A stretch of 64,000 nt of DNA, from IMG/VR virus record IMGVR_UViG_3300038299_000353, positions 19,211 through 83,210 of that record, one strand, 5' to 3'. Origin of the DNA: a virus. Below, piece after piece: positions 62,569 through 64,000 of this stretch; position 1 is the stretch's first letter; each line of letters starts with the position of its first letter. The notes beneath the pieces are model-generated. The model made no database searches. It saw only the letters and a list, made by a program, of their open reading frames with translations, and was not told the origin of the DNA. The translations under genes were made by a program, and so were the position numbers.

Positions 62569-62569
62569 T

Positions 62570-63193
62570 ATGGCAGACAAAAAAATATCACAACTAACAG
62601 AATTAACTTCAGCTGACGCAGTAACTGACTTCTTGCCAGTTGTAGACTCTAGCGCAGATGAGACTAAAAAGATTAGATTTAGTAATTTGCCACTAAGCGA
62701 TTCGGCTGCAAGATCTACGTATCCATTCACTACAGACTTTCACGGTGCTGTGGAGCAAACTCGGAATATCACTGCTCCGTTGGTTTATATTACTGGTTAC
62801 GGCGACGACGACACTTTGACTAGTATCTATATTGGGAGCAATGTTCCCAGCATCGGGACATCCGCATTTATTCGTTGTGATCTCTTGAGTGATGTAACCA
62901 TTCCCAACAGCGTCACCAGCATCGGTCTAAACGCATTTCGAAGCTGCACTGTCCTGAATAACTTAACCATTCCCAACAGCGTCACCAGCATCGGGGATAG
63001 CGCATTCAAAAACTGCGTTAACTTACAGACAATTAACTGCAACGTAGATTTTTCTATTATAAATGTTCTAGCTAATGTTTTCAATAACACACCTTCTCCT
63101 CTTACTATAAACGCGCCATCTGGACTGGGTTGGACAGCTGGATCTGGTCAAACAATTGGCGGGAACACAAACGTTACCGTTAACATAATATAA
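62570..63193 (+). CDS. BspA-type LRR protein, short copy
   Basis: A 207-residue protein. Residues 1-45 (MADKKISQLTELTSADAVTD and so on) are a virion-anchor type N-terminus seen on phage structural proteins. Residues about 85-160 hold three leucine-rich repeats of the BspA/LRR_5 type, with the consensus TIPNSVTSIG..AF..C..L. Such repeats bind proteins or surfaces. The gene is followed at once by a longer paralog. The repeat DNA is more GC-rich than the flanks. A receptor-binding or decoration role is likely. Confidence 0.75.
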   Translation: MADKKISQLTELTSADAVTDFLPVVDSSADETKKIRFSNLPLSDSAARSTYPFTTDFHGAVEQTRNITAPLVYITGYGDDDTLTSIYIGSNVPSIGTSAFIRCDLLSDVTIPNSVTSIGLNAFRSCTVLNNLTIPNSVTSIGDSAFKNCVNLQTINCNVDFSIINVLANVFNNTPSPLTINAPSGLGWTAGSGQTIGGNTNVTVNII

Positions 63194-63211
63194 AGTCAAT
63201 TCAGAACCACA

Positions 63212-64000
63212 ATGGCAAACAAAAAGATATCAGAACTCACAGAACTAACCTCAGCTGAATCAGCAACTGATTTTTCACCAGTTGTAGACTCTAGTGAAAG
63301 TAAAACTAAAAAAATTAAATTAGCCAACTTTCCTCTGAGTGATGCCTCCAAAAATAACGCATACCCATACACGATAGATGTACAGAATGGCGTAGAGCAA
63401 ACTAGAAATCTTACGACGATTACTTCTTCAGATGGGTATAGTTATACAGGCCAACCAAGCAGTATTTACATTGGAAGTAACGTAACCACCATTGGGAGTT
63501 TCGCATTTCCGTTTGCTCCATTTACGAGCGTCACCATCCCCGACAGCGTCACCAGCATCGGGAGTTACGCATTCGTCGGAACTAATCTGACTAGCGTCAC
63601 CATTCCCGACAGCGTCACCAGCATCGGGTCTAACGCATTCTCTTACTGCAGCAGCCTGACGAGCATCACACTTCCAAATAATGTTGATTTCACCAGCATC
63701 CAGGATGGAACTTTGGGAGGCTGCAGCGACCTGTCGAGCGTCACCATTCCCGACAGCGTGACCAGCATCGGGAATGCCGCATTCAGTGGCTGCACTGACC
63801 TGCCGAGCGTCACCATTCCCGACAGCGTCACCAGCATCGGGTCTAACGCATTCTATTACTGCAGCAGCCTGAAGAGCATCACACTTCCAAATAATGTTGA
63901 TTTCACCAGCATCGGTGATAGCGTATTCCGATCAAGCGGCCTGACGAGCATCATCATTCCCGACAGCGTCACCACCATTTTCTTTGGCGCATTCTTTGAC
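63212..64000 (+). CDS. BspA-type LRR protein, long copy (cut by window edge)
   Basis: The frame is open for 263 codons to the window edge. It starts MANKKISELTELTSAESATD, a close copy of the previous N-terminus, followed by at least seven LRR_5 repeats of 22-24 residues with TIPDSVTSIG cores. Repeats are nearly identical at DNA level, with a 108 bp direct repeat inside. The gene is a tandem paralog of the previous one. It is likely a virion surface protein whose repeats can expand or shrink by recombination. Confidence 0.8.
   Translation, partial: MANKKISELTELTSAESATDFSPVVDSSESKTKKIKLANFPLSDASKNNAYPYTIDVQNGVEQTRNLTTITSSDGYSYTGQPSSIYIGSNVTTIGSFAFPFAPFTSVTIPDSVTSIGSYAFVGTNLTSVTIPDSVTSIGSNAFSYCSSLTSITLPNNVDFTSIQDGTLGGCSDLSSVTIPDSVTSIGNAAFSGCTDLPSVTIPDSVTSIGSNAFYYCSSLKSITLPNNVDFTSIGDSVFRSSGLTSIIIPDSVTTIFFGAFFD
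63593..63700 (+). repeat. Direct repeat in LRR gene, copy 1
   Basis: A 108 bp block, matching copy 2 with about two mismatches, 213 bp apart (71 codons). Confidence 0.9.
63806..63913 (+). repeat. Direct repeat in LRR gene, copy 2
   Basis: The second copy of the 108 bp block. Near identity at synonymous sites shows recent duplication or gene conversion. Confidence 0.9.

Noticed and set aside
63539-63841. Regularly spaced 24 bp repeats considered as a CRISPR array
   Set aside because: The repeats code for leucine-rich-repeat cores in one open frame, spacing is 22-24 codons, and there are no cas genes.
1-64000. Integrase, repressor-type lysogeny module, tRNA genes
   Set aside because: None was recognised by eye on either strand; a tRNAscan and HMM search would be needed to exclude them fully.

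Overview
This 64 kb window is part of the genome of a tailed double-stranded DNA bacteriophage (Caudoviricetes). It is AT-rich and tightly packed, and no tRNA, rRNA, integrase or CRISPR array was seen. The left part reads as a virion-building line: large terminase, portal, protease-scaffold, decoration protein, major capsid protein, neck proteins, tail tube and a 1884-residue tape measure. No tail sheath gene was found, so a long flexible (siphovirus-type) tail is likeliest. The host is not identified. HldE-like and glycosyltransferase family 9 genes point to a Gram-negative host with heptose in its surface glycans. Shine-Dalgarno-like sequences before several operon-internal genes show that the host uses ordinary SD translation at least in part. 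The window cuts genes at both ends, and no DNA polymerase is visible, so the full genome is larger.

Layout. (1) 3-35791, plus strand: packaging, head, neck, tail and tip or fibre genes, ending at a two-way terminator near 35774-35802. (2) 35830-59027, minus strand: early or middle genes. These are a possible Rad52-like annealing protein, an SSB-like protein, a PD-(D/E)XK exonuclease, primase, DnaB-type helicase, metallophosphoesterase, a small nuclease-like protein, a RecA/UvsX recombinase, ribonucleotide reductase alpha and beta, and two blocks of sugar genes. The sugar genes are an HldE-like kinase and nucleotidyltransferase pair, GT4/DUF4214/GT9, GDP-mannose dehydratase, and a run of five glycosyltransferase-like genes with a FkbM-like methyltransferase. 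(3) 59106-64000, plus strand: a phage sigma factor, a glycosyltransferase, a terminator, then structural-looking genes and two BspA-type leucine-rich-repeat genes, the second running off the window.

How it may work together. A winged-helix protein (58734-59027, minus) and the sigma factor (59106-59630, plus) start from back-to-back promoters in a 78 bp gap, so this gap looks like the hinge between the two transcription arms. A short box (TGTAATA or TGTATATA) lies 13-17 bp before the ATG of at least nine plus-strand genes, was not seen before the minus-strand genes inspected, and is a candidate late promoter read by that sigma factor. It sits so close to the start codon that the mRNAs would be leaderless or nearly so. 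The sugar genes could build or transfer a glycan for virion proteins, phage DNA or the host surface; the target cannot be told from sequence.

The least explained parts are the split heptosyltransferase, the cysteine-rich virion-module protein (33183-35432), the four consecutive palindromes at 58634-58736, the operator-like pair at 53727-53762, and the LRR genes with their locally distinct base composition.
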